From positions 1 through 24,263 of the forward strand of contig WION01000693.1 in NCBI GenBank assembly GCA_015039365.1: a stretch of DNA of 24,263 nt, in the 5' to 3' direction. Below the pieces are notes generated by a model. The model worked only from the letters and a program-made list of their open reading frames with translations, ran no database searches and was not told the origin of the DNA. Below, one piece after another: positions 22,601 to 24,263 of the stretch. The translations under genes and the position numbers were made by a program. The stretch's first letter is position 1; every line of letters begins with the position of its first letter. The DNA comes from Amanita rubescens (taxonomy: Eukaryota > Basidiomycota > Agaricomycetes > Agaricales > Amanitaceae).

Positions 22601-22754
22601 TCCTTCTCACCTTCTGGTGGCTCAGTGGAATGGCCTTTGGCCTTGCAGGTCCAGTAAGTCAACATTGGGGTTTGCAATGGAGAAAGGTACGTTATCCTTT
22701 CTGTCACGGTTCTCATCTAAATCACGTTGTGCACAGAGCTGGAATGTGTATTAA
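19687..22754 (+). CDS. PMT2: Protein O-mannosyltransferase, PMT2 type (GT39)
   Basis: Predicted 832-residue ER membrane enzyme that transfers mannose from dolichyl-phosphate-mannose to Ser/Thr of secretory proteins, normally as a PMT1-PMT2 heterodimer. There are twelve exons: 19687-20076, 20133-20535, 20583-20691, 20744-20809, 20859-20952, 21009-21192, 21240-21842, 21896-22213, 22269-22331, 22384-22427, 22480-22686 and 22737-22754. All are GT..AG and all phases agree. Residues 1-130 are disordered. The luminal catalytic Asp-Glu pair is in [20 protein letters not shown] (about D167, E168), followed by FDVHPPLGK. Transmembrane segments include GWLVISRFILLDSMLLFFTF. The MIR domain covers about 416-616 (LLHSHVQVYPIGSGQQQVTC; VPTTRNLHSHPVVGPVTKLN). 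The C-terminal membrane part has GRVTYIHHYLPTLYFAVLMF and ends WRKSWNVY. PMT2 rather than PMT1/PMT4 is judged from these stretches. An in-frame Met at 19654 would add 11 residues. Confidence 0.93.
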
Positions 22755-23313
22755 AAAATCTCATATTTCGACTGGCCATGGGTTAGCGCAATACAGTTCC
22801 TTTTATATATATATTGTGGACATTTCGCCTAGTACATCGTACATGCTAATTATCTCGTTAAAGTGGATTATCCTGTAGAATTGCTTGGTGTCTCGATCCT
22901 TCAACGAGGAACGAACAGCCGTTCTGAGCGACGACATGAAAGCCAGGTGACGGGTGCCCCGCTTACTCAGTTGCGCGGTCATTTCCACATACTGTTCATT
23001 TCGATCACGGAGGTGAAGTCAAAGCTAGTATATATCACATCGCAGCAAGTGGCTGCAGAAGTATGCGAAACAGATGGACAATGCGTAAAGTACACGCAAA
23101 TGCTCGTCACCTGATAACTCGAGCCACCAGAATCACGTCCGAGATACACGAGAAAACTCTCGTGAATAACTATGAGGGGAATATGAACCTCGAAATGAAA
23201 AAGGAACGCGACGAAAATGGCGCGAAAAGTTAAACATCATACACGTCGAGAATAATAAAACCGCTAACAGCTGGTGATATCCCTCATGCAACGGTGTCAA
23301 TCATATCGTTGAA
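22755..23313. other. Intergenic region between PMT2 and MscS-type gene
   Basis: About 560 bases holding the PMT2 3' end and the likely promoter of the mechanosensitive channel gene. A perfect 7-bp inverted repeat (CACGAGA-AAAC-TCTCGTG) lies at 23147-23164. The stretch 23190-23270 is A-rich. I see no gene or RNA. Confidence 0.4.
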
Positions 23314-24263
23314 ATGCCCACAGAACTGCGCAAACTACTGGAAAACATCATCGATTATGTCACGCGCACGTTCACGTCAGATGTAGTTGTAGCTCCACAG
23401 TATCCACTCATCATTTATACCATATCGTCCTGCTTCTACCGAAAGCAAGCTATGCGATCCACCGATGAAACCCACAACGAGACTCAACTACCGCACGACT
23501 CTGAGTCTGATACAGCAACCAACTCCTCTGATGAATTCGACCGGGATCACGAGGACGAGGACGGGATAGAAGACGAAAAAAATCTAAAGGCGAAGAGGGG
23601 GAGGCGCCTTTGGCTGACATTTCTGAAGTTGGCAAGGCCGATTCGAGTCCTCTTGGTCGGTATGCTTGGGGTCGCTATCCTCATTATACCGCTACTTGTC
23701 GTCAACTTGCGCTTTCGAGAATCGCGTGTCAAGCTGCAGATCTACGTCTGGTCGCTCTGGCTAGCAGTTATTTGGGCTGCCAGCTGTGGAACATACCTAG
23801 TCGTCGATGCAATTCCTCTGATTGCAAGAGCGGCGGCAAACTTAGTTGGGGGACAAGCTGAGCGGTTAAAATTACGATTGGAGGTAATTCGATTGTCCCG
23901 TATGCTACCTATAGGGAACCTTATAATTTTATAGTTAACTATGGCAGTTTCGGGCTGGTTGAAGCTCGTTCTAGATGTATCATGGGCTTGGATAGCTTTG
24001 TCCATAATCACAGTAGCGTATCAACCATCTGGCTACTACTGGGTGATAGTTAATAGAGTGATCCAGGTATGTTCTTCGTCACAATCCAAGAAACTAGTTT
24101 GTAATGTTGGTTAGGCTCTTTTTTCCGCGAGCGTGCTGCTTCTCGTCGAGAAGTCCTTCTTGCACTTTGTTGCAATCAATTTTCATCGAGAGCATCAGCT
24201 GAGCGTATTATCGAAAACAAGCTAGCGCTTAAAGTCCTCCATCAGTTGTCCAACGCACCGGCT
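23314..24263 (+). CDS. Fungal MscS-type mechanosensitive ion channel, partial, with a frame break
   Basis: 5' part of a gene for a fungal Msy1/Msy2-like MscS-family channel, which in fission yeast acts in ER or nuclear-envelope calcium handling during hypo-osmotic shock. Exons are 23314-23883, 23935-24066 and 24115 to the window edge, with GT..AG introns of 51 and 48 nt. The N-terminus is hydrophilic and acidic (FDRDHEDEDGIEDEK). It is followed by RLWLTFLKLARPIRVLLVGM and at least three further hydrophobic segments (LQIYVWSLWLAVIWAASCGT; LDVSWAWIALSIITVAYQP). The family-typical FSASVLLLVEKSFLHFVAIN precedes NFHRE. At about 24190-24195 the frame runs into a stop (24223-24225). The frame one base later reads the expected AERIIENKLALKVLHQLSN to the edge. 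So one base is missing, or two are extra. The start could also be the in-frame Met at 23452. The pore and beta domain lie outside the window. Confidence 0.75.

Noticed and set aside
22755..22878. Possible C-terminal extension of PMT2 past 22754
   Set aside because: Splicing at 22686/22737 gives the family-typical end SWNVY followed by a stop; the unspliced frame is hydrophobic but atypical.
1..24263. tRNA, rRNA, CRISPR, bacterial operon or complete transposon
   Set aside because: Scanning by eye for tRNA B-box/T-loop patterns, regular spaced repeats, terminal inverted repeats and reverse transcriptase or transposase motifs found nothing convincing. A tRNAscan-SE and RepeatMasker run would be decisive.

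Overview
This is a nuclear genomic window from a filamentous basidiomycete, most likely an Agaricomycete. The evidence is many short introns (about 45-60 nt) with GT..AG ends, about 50% GC, and proteins that read as basidiomycete forms of conserved eukaryotic families. The order or species cannot be fixed from the sequence alone. I see no prokaryotic, viral, CRISPR or tRNA/rRNA content.

Layout. The left 2 kb (minus strand) holds two poorly preserved loci. One is an unidentified coding segment running off the left edge (1-405). The other is a broken copy of an Agaricomycete-type orphan protein gene (1105-1996) with two apparent frameshifts. Next comes an intact four-exon NatB N-terminal acetyltransferase catalytic subunit (NAA20, minus strand, 2160-2838). 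From 4.3 kb on every gene is on the plus strand: a seven-exon coiled-coil protein with a C-terminal AT-hook (4288-5714), a weak candidate small gene (5860-6495), a three-exon PCL/Pho80-type cyclin (9357-10363), a six-exon choline-transporter-like (CTL/Pns1) membrane protein (15149-17991), a six-exon fibrillarin (18390-19613), a twelve-exon PMT2-type protein O-mannosyltransferase (19687-22754), and the 5' part of a fungal MscS-type mechanosensitive channel gene (23314 to the right edge) that shows a one-base frame break.

Two long stretches, about 6.5-9.35 kb and 10.4-15.1 kb, contain no gene I can support. They hold a diverged 133/123-bp tandem duplication (14706-14961) and a cluster of TGAC/GTCA palindromes (10710-10744). 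The 15-23 kb block is dense: fibrillarin and PMT2 lie head to tail only 40-73 bp apart.

The genes do not form an obvious pathway or cluster. They are housekeeping functions (N-terminal acetylation, rRNA 2'-O-methylation, ER O-mannosylation, cell-cycle cyclin, membrane transport and mechanosensing) with lineage-specific orphans between them. I found no convincing new system. The most useful leads are the orphan coding segments, the frame breaks at the window margins, the in-frame 48-nt intron inside the fibrillarin GAR domain, and the tandem repeat carrying TGACGTCA. All exon boundaries were derived by hand from splice consensus, frame continuity and family resemblance.
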